From Auanema rhodensis (Eukaryota; Nematoda; Chromadorea; Rhabditida; Rhabditidae): a stretch of DNA of 64,000 bases. The first letter of the stretch is position 1; each line of letters starts with the position of its first letter. Positions 50,136 to 63,816 of this stretch are shown here, piece by piece. Made by a program: the position numbers and the translations under genes. The stretch covers positions 5,828,001-5,892,000 of the forward strand of contig OZ059896.1 in assembly GCA_964057225.1 (NCBI GenBank). Reading direction: 5' to 3'. The notes beneath the pieces were generated by a model that was not told where the DNA came from, ran no database searches, and was given only the letters and a program-made list of their open reading frames with translations.

Positions 50136-51188
50136 AAAATAATTTAGCAAAAACTAGATGTTTTTAGATTTCTTTTTTCAAGGCAAAAACGATGGACAAT
50201 GTTATTCAACGAAAAAATTAATTCTTCAGGGTGAAAATCGAGGATATAGGTGTGAACTTATATCAGTTGATATCTCGGTGCATTTTCAAGCTAGCGCAAA
50301 TCTGATAACACAGATCGACGCAGCTTAAAAATCCGCATCGAATGCACTATACTACATTGAGAAAAGCTAAATACAAAAATTAGTTATGATCGTTTGAAAA
50401 ATGATGCATTAGTGTATGTTGAGTTTCCATGTACACTCAAAATTGCTTCCAAAAACATTTTGACAAAAATTTTTTCGAAAAATTTCAGAATAATTTAGCA
50501 AAAAGTAGATGTTTTTAGATTCCTTTTTTCAAGGCAAAAACGATGGACAATGTTATTCAACGAAAAAATTGATTCTTCAAGGTGAAAATCGAGGATATAG
50601 GTGTGAACTTATATCAGTTGATATCTCGGTGCATTTTTAAGCTAGCGCAAATCTGATAACACAGATCGACGCAGCTTAAAAATCCGCATCGAATGCACTA
50701 TACTACATTGAGAAACGCTTAATACAAAAATTAGTTATGATCGTTTGAAAAATGATGCATTAGTGTATGTTGAGTTTCCATGTACACTCAACATTGCTTC
50801 CAAAAACATTTTGACAAAAATTTTTTCGAAAAATTTCAAAATAATTTAGCAAAAAGTAGATGTTTTTAGATTTCTTTTTTCAAGGCAAAAACAATGGACA
50901 ATGTTATTCAACGAAAAAATTAATTCTTCAGGGTGAAAATCGAGGATATAAGTGTGAACTTATATCAGTTGATATCTCGGTGCATTTTTAAGCTAGCGCA
51001 AATCTGATAACACAGATCGACGCAGCTTAAAAATCCGCATCGAATGCACTATACTACATTGAGAAACGCTTAATACAAAAATTAGTTATGATCGTTTGAA
51101 AAATGATGCATTAGTGTATGTTGAGTTTCCATGTACACTCAAAATTGCTTCCAAAAACATTTTGACAAAAATTTTTTCGAAAAATTTC

Positions 51189-52592
51189 AAAATAATTTAG
51201 CAAAAAGTAGATGTTTTTAGATTCCTTTTTTCAAGGCAAAAACGATGGACAATGTTATTCAACGAAAAAATTAATTCTTCAGGGTGAAAATCGAGGATAT
51301 AGGTGTGAACTTATATCAGTTGATATCTCGGTGCATTTTCAAGCTAGCGCAAATCTGATAACACAGATCGACGCAGCTTAAAAATCCGCATCGAATGCAC
51401 TATACTACATTGAGAAAAGCTAAATACAAAAATTAGTTATGATCGTTTGAAAAATGATGCATTAGTGTATGTTGAGTTTCCATGTACACTCAAAATTGCT
51501 TCCAAAAACATTTTGACAAAAATTTTTTCGAAAAATTTCAGAATAATTTAGCAAAAAGTAGATGTTTTTAGATTCCTTTTTTCAAGGCAAAAACGATGGA
51601 CAATGTTATTCAACGAAAAAATTGATTCTTCAAGGTGAAAATCGAGGATATAGGTGTGAACTTATATCAGTTGATATCTCGGTGCATTTTTAAGCTAGCG
51701 CAAATCTGATAACACAGATCGACGCAGCTTAAAAATCCGCATCGAATGCACTATACTACATTGAGAAACGCTTAATACAAAAATTAGTTATGATCGTTTG
51801 AAAAATGATGCATTAGTGTATGTTGAGTTTCCATGTACACTCAACATTGCTTCCAAAAACATTTTGACAAAAATTTTTTCGAAAAATTTCAAAATAATTT
51901 AGCAAAAAGTAGATGTTTTTAGATTTCTTTTTTCAAGGCAAAAACGATGGACAATGTTATTCAACGAAAAAATTAATTCTTCAAGGTGAAAATCGAGGAT
52001 ATAGGTGTGAACTTATATCAGTTGATATCTCGGTGCATTTTTAAGCTAGCGCAAATCTGATAACACAGATCGACGCAGCTTAAAAATCCGCATCGAATGC
52101 ACTATACTACATTGAGAAAAGCTAAATACAAAAATTAGTTATGATCGTTTGAAAAATGATGCATTAGTGTATGTTGGGTTTCCATGTACACTCAACATTG
52201 CTTCCAAAAACATTTTGACAAAAATTTTTTCGAAAAATTTCAAAATAATTTAGCAAAAAGTAGATGTTTTTAGATTTCTTTTTTCAAGGCAAAAACGATG
52301 GACAATGTTATTCAACGAAAAAATTAATTCTTCAGGGTGAAAATCGAGGATATAGGTGTGAACTTATATCAGTTGATTTCTCGGTGCATTTTCAAGCTAG
52401 CGCAAATCTGATAGTACAGATCGACGTAGCTTAAAAATCCGCATCGAATGCACTATATTACATTGAGAAAAGCTAAATACAAAAATTAGTTATGATCGTT
52501 TGAAAAATGATGCATTAGTGTATGTTGAGTTTCCATGTACACTCAAAATTGCTTCCAAAAACATTTTGACAAAAATTTTTTCGAAAAATTTC
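51189..52592 (+). repeat. Tetramer t-a-p-j, copy 1 (units 146-149)
   Basis: t (A2, C152, A230/A234), a (C306 right end), p, then j with GT173-174, T217 and the rare CGACGTAGC. The rare T, at 52427, recurs at 53831 and 54884, that is 1,404 and then 1,053 bp on, so it marks three copies of one block. Confidence 0.85.
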
Positions 52593-53996
52593 AAAATAAT
52601 TTAGCAAAAAGTAGATGTTTTTAGATTCCTTTTTTCAAGGCAAAAACGATGGACAATGTTATTCAACGAAAAAATTAATTCTTCAGGGTGAAAATCGAGG
52701 ATATAGGTGTGAACTTATATCAGTTGATATCTCGGTGCATTTTCAAGCTAGCGCAAATCTGATAACACAGATCGACGCAGCTTAAAAATCCGCATCGAAT
52801 GCACTATACTACATTGAGAAAAGCTAAATACAAAAATTAGTTATGATCGTTTGAAAAATGATGCATTAGTGTATGTTGAGTTTCCATGTACACTCAAAAT
52901 TGCTTCCAAAAACATTTTGACAAAAATTTTTTCGAAAAATTTCAGAATAATTTAGCAAAAAGTAGATGTTTTTAGATTCCTTTTTTCAAGGCAAAAACGA
53001 TGGACAATGTTATTCAACGAAAAAATTGATTCTTCAAGGTGAAAATCGAGGATATAGGTGTGAACTTATATCAGTTGATATCTCGGTGCATTTTTAAGCT
53101 AGCGCAAATCTGATAACACAGATCGACGCAGCTTAAAAATCCGCATCGAATGCACTATACTACATTGAGAAACGCTTAATACAAAAATTAGTTATGATCG
53201 TTTGAAAAATGATGCATTAGTGTATGTTGAGTTTCCATGTACACTCAACATTGCTTCCAAAAACATTTTGACAAAAATTTTTTCGAAAAATTTCAAAATA
53301 ATTTAGCAAAAAGTAGATGTTTTTAGATTTCTTTTTTCAAGGCAAAAACGATGGACAATGTTATTCAACGAAAAAATTAATTCTTCAAGGTGAAAATCGA
53401 GGATATAGGTGTGAACTTATATCAGTTGATATCTCGGTGCATTTTTAAGCTAGCGCAAATCTGATAACACAGATCGACGCAGCTTAAAAATCCGCATCGA
53501 ATGCACTATACTACATTGAGAAAAGCTAAATACAAAAATTAGTTATGATCGTTTGAAAAATGATGCATTAGTGTATGTTGGGTTTCCATGTACACTCAAC
53601 ATTGCTTCCAAAAACATTTTGACAAAAATTTTTTCGAAAAATTTCAAAATAATTTAGCAAAAAGTAGATGTTTTTAGATTTCTTTTTTCAAGGCAAAAAC
53701 GATGGACAATGTTATTCAACGAAAAAATTAATTCTTCAGGGTGAAAATCGAGGATATAGGTGTGAACTTATATCAGTTGATTTCTCGGTGCATTTTCAAG
53801 CTAGCGCAAATCTGATAGTACAGATCGACGTAGCTTAAAAATCCGCATCGAATGCACTATATTACATTGAGAAAAGCTAAATACAAAAATTAGTTATGAT
53901 CGTTTGAAAAATGATGCATTAGTGTATGTTGAGTTTCCATGTACACTCAAAATTGCTTCCAAAAACATTTTGACAAAAATTTTTTCGAAAAATTTC
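52593..53996 (+). repeat. Tetramer t-a-p-j, copy 2 (units 150-153)
   Basis: Second copy, including CGACGTAGC at 53831. That change turns a C of the inner GCG/CGC step of the dyad into T, yet it has been amplified. Confidence 0.85.
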
Positions 53997-55049
53997 AGAA
54001 TAATTTAGCAAAAAGTAGATGTTTTTAGATTCCTTTTTTCAAGGCAAAAACGATGGACAATGTTATTCAACGAAAAAATTGATTCTTCAAGGTGAAAATC
54101 GAGGATATAGGTGTGAACTTATATCAGTTGATATCTCGGTGCATTTTTAAGCTAGCGCAAATCTGATAACACAGATCGACGCAGCTTAAAAATCCGCATC
54201 GAATGCACTATACTACATTGAGAAACGCTTAATACAAAAATTAGTTATGATCGTTTGAAAAATGATGCATTAGTGTATGTTGAGTTTCCATGTACACTCA
54301 ACATTGCTTCCAAAAACATTTTGACAAAAATTTTTTCGAAAAATTTCAAAATAATTTAGCAAAAAGTAGATGTTTTTAGATTTCTTTTTTCAAGGCAAAA
54401 ACGATGGACAATGTTATTCAACGAAAAAATTAATTCTTCAAGGTGAAAATCGAGGATATAGGTGTGAACTTATATCAGTTGATATCTCGGTGCATTTTTA
54501 AGCTAGCGCAAATCTGATAACACAGATCGACGCAGCTTAAAAATCCGCATCGAATGCACTATACTACATTGAGAAAAGCTAAATACAAAAATTAGTTATG
54601 ATCGTTTGAAAAATGATGCATTAGTGTATGTTGGGTTTCCATGTACACTCAACATTGCTTCCAAAAACATTTTGACAAAAATTTTTTCGAAAAATTTCAA
54701 AATAATTTAGCAAAAAGTAGATGTTTTTAGATTTCTTTTTTCAAGGCAAAAACGATGGACAATGTTATTCAACGAAAAAATTAATTCTTCAGGGTGAAAA
54801 TCGAGGATATAGGTGTGAACTTATATCAGTTGATTTCTCGGTGCATTTTCAAGCTAGCGCAAATCTGATAGTACAGATCGACGTAGCTTAAAAATCCGCA
54901 TCGAATGCACTATATTACATTGAGAAAAGCTAAATACAAAAATTAGTTATGATCGTTTGAAAAATGATGCATTAGTGTATGTTGAGTTTCCATGTACACT
55001 CAAAATTGCTTCCAAAAACATTTTGACAAAAATTTTTTCGAAAAATTTC
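53997..55049 (+). repeat. Truncated tetramer a-p-j, copy 3 (units 154-156)
   Basis: Third copy without the t unit, with CGACGTAGC at 54884. Followed by a k unit and then L (158), the same k-L junction as at 48397, so the block lies between two copies of a k-L boundary. Confidence 0.85.
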
Positions 55050-55400
55050 AGAATAATTTAGCAAAAAGTAGATGTTTTTAGATTCCTTTTTTCAAGGCAA
55101 AAACGATGGACAATGTTATTCAACGAAAAAATTAATTCTTCAGGGTGAAAATCGAGGATATAGGTGTGAACTTATATCAGTTGATATATCGGTGCATTTT
55201 CAAGCTAGCGCAAATCTGATAACACAGATCGACGCAGCTTAAAAATCCGCATCGAATGCACTATACTACATTGAGAAAAGCTAAATACAAAAATTAGTTA
55301 TGATCGTTTGAAAAATGATGCATTAGTGTATGTTGAGTTTCCATGTACACTCAAAATTGCTTCCAAAAACATTTTGACAAAAATTTTTTCGAAAAATTTC

Positions 55401-56796
55401 AGAATAATTTAGCAAAAAGTAGATGTTTTTAGATTCCTTTTTTCAAGGCAAAAACGATGGACAATGTTATTCAACGAAAAAATTAATTCTTCAGGGTGAA
55501 AATCGAGGATATAGGTGTGAACTTTGATATCTCGGTGCAATGTCAAGCTAGCGCAAATCTGATAGTACAGATCGACGCAGCTTAAAAATCCGCATCGATT
55601 GCACTATACTACATTGAGAAAAGCTAAATACAAAAATTAGTTATGATCGTTTGGAAAATGATGCATTAGTGTATGTTGAGTTTCCATGTACACTCAAAAT
55701 TTCTTCCAAAAACATTTTGACAAAAATTTTTTCTAAAAATTTCAAAATAATTTAGCAAAAAGTAGATGTTTTTAGATTTCTTTTTTCAAGGCAAAAACGA
55801 TGGACAATGTTATTCAACGAAAAAATTAATTCTTCAGGGTGAAAATCGAGGATATAAGTGTGAACTTATATCAGTTGATATCTCGGTGCATTTTTAAGCT
55901 AGCGCAAATCTGATAACACAGATCGACGCAGCTTAAAAATCCGCATCGAATGCACTATACTACATTGAGAAACGCTTAATACAAAAATTAGTTATGATCG
56001 TTTGAAAAATGATGCATTAGTGTATGTTGAGTTTCCATGTACACTCAAAATTGCTTCCAAAAACATTTTGACAAAAATTTTTTCGAAAAATTTCAAAATA
56101 ATTTAGCAAAAAGTAGATGTTTTTAGATTCCTTTTTTCAAGGCAAAAACGATGGACAATGTTATTCAACGAAAAAATTAATTCTTCAGGGTGAAAATCGA
56201 GGATATAGGTGTGAACTTATATCAGTTGATATCTCGGTGCATTTTCAAGCTAGCGCAAATCTGATAGTACAGATCGACGCAGCTTAAAAATCCGCATCGA
56301 ATGCACTATACTACATTGAGAAACGCTTAATACAAAAATTAGTTATGATCGTTTGAAAAATGATGCATTAGTGTATGTTGGGTTTCCATGTACACTCAAC
56401 ATTGCTTCCAAAAACATTTTGACAAAAATTTTTTCGAAAAATTTCAAAATAATTTAGCAAAAAGTAGATGTTTTTAGATTCCTTTTTTCAAGGCAAAAAC
56501 GATGGACAATGTTATTCAACGAAAAAATTAATTCTTCAGGGTGAAAATCGAGGATATAGGTGTGAACTTATATCAGTTGATTTCTCGGTGCATTTTCAAG
56601 CTAGCGCAAATCTGATAGTACAGATCGACGCAGCTTAAAAATCCGCATCGAATGCACTATATTACATTGAGAAAAGCTAAATACAAAAATTAGTTATGAT
56701 CGTTTGAAAAATGATGCATTAGTGTATGTTGAGTTTCCATGTACACTCAACATTGCTTCCAAAAACATTTTGACAAAAATTTTTTCGAAAAATTTC
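55401..56796 (+). repeat. Tetramer L-f-h-j, most distal copy (units 158-161)
   Basis: Begins with L unit 8 (55401-55743; G257, G262, T310), in which T at 55734 destroys the CG centre of the end palindrome. The j unit differs from those of zone 4 by C36, GT173-174, T217, A230/A234 and C306, and is the likely parent of the j units at 59605 and 61009. Confidence 0.8.
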
Positions 56797-59253
56797 AAAA
56801 TAATTTAGCAAAAAGTAGATGTTTTTAGATTCCTTTTTTCAAGGCAAAAACGATGGACAATGTTATTCAACGAAAAAATTGATTCTTCAAGGTGAAAATC
56901 GAGGATATAGGTGTGAACTTATATCAGTTGATATCTCGGTGCATTTTTAAGCTAGCGCAAATCTGATAACACAGATCGACGCAGCTTAAAAATCCGCATC
57001 GAATGCACTATACTACATTGAGAAACGCTTAATACAAAAGTTAGTTATGATCGTTTGAAAAATGATGCATTAGTGTATGTTGAGTTTCCATGTACACTCA
57101 AAATTGCTTCCAAAAACATTTTGACAAAAATTTTTTCGAAAAATTTCAAAATAATTTAGCAAAAAGTAGATGTTTTTAGATTCCTTTTTTCAAGGCAAAA
57201 ACGATGGACAATGTTATTCAACGAAAAAATTAATTCTTCAGGGTGAAAATCGAGGATATAGGTGTGAACTTATATCAGTTGATATCTCGGTGCATTTTTA
57301 AGCTAGCGCAAATCTGATAACACAGATCGACGCAGCTTAAAAATCCGCATCGAATGCACTATATTACATTGAGAAAAGCTAAATACAAAAATTAGTTATG
57401 ATCGTTTGAAAAATGATGCATTAGTGTATGTTGAGTTTCCATGTACACTCAACATTGCTTCCAAAAACATTTTGACAAAAATTTTTTCGAAAAATTTCAA
57501 AATAATTTAGCAAAAAGTAGATGTTTTTAGATTCCTTTTTTCAAGGCAAAAACGATGGACAATGTTATTCAACGAAAAAATTAATTCTTCAGGGTGAAAA
57601 TCGAGGATATAAGTGTGAACTTATATCAGTTGATATCTCGGTGCATTTTTAAGCTAGCGCAAATCTGATAACACAGATCGACGCAGCTTAAAAATCCGCA
57701 TCGAATGCACTATACTACATTGAGAAACGCTTAATACAAAAATTAGTTATGATCGTTTGAAAAATGATGCATTAGTGTATGTTGAGTTTCCATGTACACT
57801 CAAAATTGCTTCCAAAAACATTTTGACAAAAATTTTTTCGAAAAATTTCAAAATAATTTAGCAAAAAGTAGATGTTTTTAGATTTCTTTTTTCAAGGCAA
57901 AAACGATGGACAATGTTATTCAACGAAAAAATTAATTCTTCAGGGTGAAAATCGAGGATATAGGTGTGAACTTATATCAGTTGATATCTCGGTGCATTTT
58001 CAAGCTAGCGCAAATCTGATAGTACAGATCGACGCAGCTTAAAAATCCGCATCGAATGCACTATACTACATTGAGAAACGCTTAATACAAAAATTAGTTA
58101 TGATCGTTTGAAAAATGATGCATTAGTGTATGTTGGGTTTCCATGTACACTCAACATTGCTTCCAAAAACATTTTGACAAAAATTTTTTCGAAAAATTTC
58201 AAAATAATTTAGCAAAAAGTAGATGTTTTTAGATTCCTTTTTTCAAGGCAAAAACGATGGACAATGTTATTCAACGAAAAAATTAATTCTTCAGGGTGAA
58301 AATCGAGGATATAGGTGTGAACTTATATCAGTTGATATCTCGGTGCATTTTCAAGCTAGCGCAAATCTGATAGTACAGATCGACGCAGCTTAAAAATCCG
58401 CATCGAATGCACTATACTACATTGAGAAACGCTTAATACAAAAATTAGTTATGATCGTTTGAAAAATGATGCATTAGTGTATGTTGGGTTTCCATGTACA
58501 CTCAACATTGCTTCCAAAAACATTTTGACAAAAATTTTTTCGAAAAATTTCAAAATAATTTAGCAAAAAGTAGATGTTTTTAGATTCCTTTTTTCAAGGC
58601 AAAAACGATGGACAATGTTATTCAACGAAAAAATTAATTCTTCAGGGTGAAAATCGAGGATATAGGTGTGAACTTATATCAGTTGATATCTCGGTGCATT
58701 TTTAAGCTAGCGCAAATCTGATAACACAGATCGACGCAGCTTAAAAATCCGCATCGAATGCACTATATTACATTGAGAAAAGCTAAATACAAAAATTAGT
58801 TATGATCGTTTGAAAAATGATGCATTAGTGTATGTTGAGTTTCCATGTACACTCAACATTGCTTCCAAAAACATTTTGACAAAAATTTTTTCGAAAAATT
58901 TCAAAATAATTTAGCAAAAAGTAGATGTTTTTAGATTCCTTTTTTCAAGGCAAAAACGATGGACAATGTTATTCAACGAAAAAATTAATTCTTCAGGGTG
59001 AAAATCGAGGATATAAGTGTGAACTTATATCAGTTGATATCTCGGTGCATTTTTAAGCTAGCGCAAATCTGATAACACAGATCGACGCAGCTTAAAAATC
59101 CGCATCGAATGCACTATACTACATTGAGAAACGCTTAATACAAAAATTAGTTATGATCGTTTGAAAAATGATGCATTAGTGTATGTTGAGTTTCCATGTA
59201 CACTCAAAATTGCTTCCAAAAACATTTTGACAAAAATTTTTTCGAAAAATTTC

Positions 59254-61710
59254 AGAATAATTTAGCAAAAAGTAGATGTTTTTAGATTCCTTTTTTCAAG
59301 GCAAAAACGATGGACAATGTTATTCAACGAAAAAATTAATTCTTCAGGGTGAAAATCGAGGATATAGGTGTGAACTTATATCAGTTGATATCTCGGTGCA
59401 TTTTCAAGCTAGCGCAAATCTGATAGTACAGATCGACGCAGCTTAAAAATCCGCATCGAATGCACTATACTACATTGAGAAACGCTTAATACAAAAATTA
59501 GTTATGATCGTTTGAAAAATGATGCATTAGTGTATGTTGGGTTTCCATGTACACTCAACATTGCTTCCAAAAACATTTTGACAAAAATTTTTTCGAAAAA
59601 TTTCAAAATAATTTAGCAAAAAGTAGATGTTTTTAGATTTCTTTTTTCAAGGCAAAAACGATGGACAATGTTATTCAACGAAAAAATTAATTCTTCAGGG
59701 TGAAAATCGAGGATATAGGTGTGAACTTATATCAGTTGATTTCTCGGTGCATTTTCAAGCTAGCGCAAATCTGATAGTACAGATCGACGCAGCTTAAAAA
59801 TCCGCATCGAATGCACTATATTACATTGAGAAAAGCTAAATACAAAAATTAGTTATGATCGTTTGAAAAATGATGCATTAGTGTATGTTGAGTTTCCATG
59901 TACACTCAACATTGCTTCCAAAAACATTTTGACAAAAATTTTTTCGAAAAATTTCAAAATAATTTAGCAAAAAGTAGATGTTTTTAGATTCCTTTTTTCA
60001 AGGCAAAGACGATGGACAATGTTATTCAACGAAAAAATTGATTCTTCAAGGTGAAAATCGAGGATATAGGTGTGAACTTATATCAGTTGATATCTCGGTG
60101 CATTTTTAAGCTAGCGCAAATCTGATAACACAGATCGACGCAGCTTAAAAATCCGCATCGAATGCACTATACTACATTGAGAAACGCTTAATACAAAAAT
60201 TAGTTATGATCGTTTGAAAAATGATGCATTAGTGTATGTTGAGTTTCCATGTACACTCAAAATTGCTTCCAAAAACATTTTGACAAAAATTTTTTCGAAA
60301 AATTTCAAAATAATTTAGCAAAAAGTAGATGTTTTTAGATTCCTTTTTTCAAGGCAAAAACGATGGACAATGTTATTCAACGAAAAAATTAATTCTTCAG
60401 GGTGAAAATCGAGGATATAGGTGTGAACTTATATCAGTTGATATCTCGGTGCATTTTTAAGCTAGCGCAAATCTGATAACACAGATCGACGCAGCTTAAA
60501 AATCCGCATCGAATGCACTATATTACATTGAGAAAAGCTAAATACAAAAATTAGTTATGATCGTTTGAAAAATGATGCATTAGTGTATGTTGAGTTTCCA
60601 TGTACACTCAACATTGCTTCCAAAAACATTTTGACAAAAATTTTTTCGAAAAATTTCAAAATAATTTAGCAAAAAGTAGATGTTTTTAGATTCCTTTTTT
60701 CAAGGCAAAAACGATGGACAATGTTATTCAACGAAAAAATTAATTCTTCAGGGTGAAAATCGAGGATATAGGTGTGAACTTATATCAGTTGATATCTCGG
60801 TGCATTTTCAAGCTAGCGCAAATCTGATAGTACAGATCGACGCAGCTTAAAAATCCGCATCGAATGCACTATACTACATTGAGAAACGCTTAATACAAAA
60901 ATTAGTTATGATCGTTTGAAAAATGATGCATTAGTGTATGTTGGGTTTCCATGTACACTCAACATTGCTTCCAAAAACATTTTGACAAAAATTTTTTCGA
61001 AAAATTTCAAAATAATTTAGCAAAAAGTAGATGTTTTTAGATTTCTTTTTTCAGGGCAAAAACGATGGACAATGTTATTCAACGAAAAAATTAATTCTTC
61101 AGGGTGAAAATCGAGGATATAGGTGTGAACTTATATCAGTTGATTTCTCGGTGCATTTTCAAGCTAGCGCAAATCTGATAGTACAGATCGACGCAGCTTA
61201 AAAATCCGCATCGAATGCACTATATTACATTGAGAAAAGCTAAATACAAAAATTAGTTATGATCGTTTGAAAAATGATGCATTAGTGTATGTTGAGTTTC
61301 CATGTACACTCAACATTGCTTCCAAAAACATTTTGACAAAAATTTTTTCGAAAAATTTCAAAATAATTTAGCAAAAAGTAGATGTTTTTAGATTCCTTTT
61401 TTCAAGGCAAAAACGATGGACAATGTTATTCAACGAAAAAATTGATTCTTCAAGGTGAAAATCGAGGATATAGGTGTGAACTTATATCAGTTGATATCTC
61501 GGTGCATTTTTAAGCTAGCGCAAATCTGATAACACAGATCGACGCAGCTTAAAAATCCGCATCGAATGCACTATACTACATTGAGAAACGCTTAATACAA
61601 AAATTAGTTATGATCGTTTGAAAAATGATGCATTAGTGTATGTTGAGTTTCCATGTACACTCAAAACTGCTTCCAAAAACATTTTGACAAAAATTTTTTC
61701 GAAAAATTTC
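59254..61710 (+). repeat. Block h-j-a-e' then h-j-a (units 169-175)
   Basis: Units 169-171 and 173-175 repeat h, j, a at 1,404-bp spacing. The h units differ at position 2 (G in 169, A in 173), and the j units at 36 match (T36 in both). The e' unit (172) closes the first copy; the second continues into b and f*. Confidence 0.75.
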
Positions 61711-62763
61711 AGAATAATTTAGCAAAAAGTAGATGTTTTTAGATTCCTTTTTTCAAGGCAAAAACGATGGACAATGTCATTCAACGAAAAAATTAATTCT
61801 TCAGGGTGAAAATCGAGGATATAGGTGTGAACTTATATCAGTTGATATCTCGGTGCATTTTCAAGCTAGCGCAAATCTGATAACACAGATCGACGCAGCT
61901 TAAAAATCCGCATCGAATGCACTATACTACATTGAGAAAAGCTAAATACAAAAATTAGTTATGATCGTTTGAAAAATGATGCATTAGTGTATGTTGAGTT
62001 TCCATGTACACTCAAAATTGCTTCCAAAAACATTTTGACAAAAATTTTTTCGAAAAATTTCAAAATAATTTAGTAAAAAGTAGATGTTTTTAGATTCCTT
62101 TTTTCAAGGCAAAAACGATAGACAATGTTATTCAACGAAAAAATTAATTCTTCAGGGTGAAAATCGAGGATATAAGTGTGAACTTATATCAGTTGATATC
62201 TCGGTGCATTTTTAAGCTAGCGCAAATCTGATAACACAGATCGACGCAGCTTAAAAATCCGCATCGAATGCACTATACTACATTGAGAAACGCTTAATAC
62301 AAAAATTAGTTATGATCGTTTGAAAAATGATGCATTAGTGTATGTTGAGTTTCCATGTACACTCAAAATTGCTTCCAAAAACATTTTGACAAAAATTTTT
62401 TCGAAAAATTTCAAAATAATTTAGCAAAAAGTAGATGTTTTTAGATTCCTTTTTTCAAGGCAAAAACGATGGACAATGTTATTCAACGAAAAAATTAATT
62501 CTTCAGGGTGAAAATCGAGGATATAGGTGTGAACTTATATCAGTTGATATCTCGGTGCATTTTCAAGCTAGCGCAAATCTGATAGTACAGATCGACGCAG
62601 CTTAAAAATCCGCATCGAATGCACTATACTACATTGAGAAACGCTTAATACAAAAATTAGTTATGATCGTTTGAAAAATGATGCATTAGTGTATGTTGGG
62701 TTTCCATGTACACTCAACATTGCTTCCAAAAACATTTTGACAAAAATTTTTTCGAAAAATTTC
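61360..62763 (+). repeat. Tetramer a-b-f*-h, copy 1 (units 175-178)
   Basis: The rare TAGTAAAAAG (T13) at 62071 recurs at 63475, exactly 1,404 bp later, with the same neighbours a, b before it. The f* unit also carries A59 and A114. The only other T13 in the window is at position 13, in the first unit. Confidence 0.85.
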
Positions 62764-63816
62764 AAAATAATTTAGCAAAAAGTAGATGTTTTTAGATTCC
62801 TTTTTTCAAGGCAAAAACGATGGACAATGTTATTCAACGAAAAAATTGATTCTTCAAGGTGAAAATCGAGGATATAGGTGTGAACTTATATCAGTTGATA
62901 TCTCGGTGCATTTTTAAGCTAGCGCAAATCTGATAACACAGATCGACGCAGCTTAAAAATCCGCATCGAATGCACTATACTACATTGAGAAACGCTTAAT
63001 ACAAAAATTAGTTATGATCGTTTGAAAAATGATGCATTAGTGTATGTTGAGTTTCCATGTACACTCAAAATTGCTTCCAAAAACATTTTGACAAAAATTT
63101 TTTCGAAAAATTTCAGAATAATTTAGCAAAAAGTAGATGTTTTTAGATTCCTTTTTTCAAGGCAAAAACGATGGACAATGTCATTCAACGAAAAAATTAA
63201 TTCTTCAGGGTGAAAATCGAGGATATAGGTGTGAACTTATATCAGTTGATATCTCGGTGCATTTTCAAGCTAGCGCAAATCTGATAACACAGATCGACGC
63301 AGCTTAAAAATCCGCATCGAATGCACTATACTACATTGAGAAAAGCTAAATACAAAAATTAGTTATGATCGTTTGAAAAATGATGCATTAGTGTATGTTG
63401 AGTTTCCATGTACACTCAAAATTGCTTCCAAAAACATTTTGACAAAAATTTTTTCGAAAAATTTCAAAATAATTTAGTAAAAAGTAGATGTTTTTAGATT
63501 CCTTTTTTCAAGGCAAAAACGATAGACAATGTTATTCAACGAAAAAATTAATTCTTCAGGGTGAAAATCGAGGATATAAGTGTGAACTTATATCAGTTGA
63601 TATCTCGGTGCATTTTTAAGCTAGCGCAAATCTGATAACACAGATCGACGCAGCTTAAAAATCCGCATCGAATGCACTATACTACATTGAGAAAAGCTAA
63701 ATACAAAAATTAGTTATGATCGTTTGGAAAATGATGCATTAGTGTATGTTGAGTTTCCATGTACACTCAAAATTTCTTCCAAAAACATTTTGACAAAAAT
63801 TTTTTCGAAAAATTTC
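62764..63816 (+). repeat. Tetramer copy 2, a-b-f* part (units 179-181)
   Basis: Matches 61360-62412 until late in unit 181. There the right end switches to G262 and T310, the x/L form, and the next unit is L rather than h. A crossover between positions 114 and 262 of unit 181 would explain both. Confidence 0.8.

Larger units (their letters stand above)
48397..50486 (+). repeat. Trimer (k L a/t)x2, 1,045 bp (units 138-143)
   Basis: Units 138-140 and 141-143: k (A139, C152), L, then a T36 unit. L units 6 (48748-49090) and 7 (49793-50135) are 1,045 bp apart, 343+351+351. The third unit is subtype a in copy 1 and t in copy 2, although both keep A2 and T36 at their left ends, so a tract in the middle of one of them has been replaced. 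Confidence 0.8.
48046..55400 (+). repeat. Zone 5: k/L trimers and t-a-p-j tetramers (units 137-157)
   Basis: Barcode from unit 137: b k L a k L t a f t a p j t a p j a p j k. The k subtype (GATATATCGG) and p subtype (A85 with A94, T36, G287, C306) occur only here. Several a units (144, 147, 151, 154) are chimeric, with A287 but C306 at the right end. Private changes: CTTTCTTC in unit 137, AAAACTAG in unit 143, AAACAATGG in unit 145. Confidence 0.85.
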
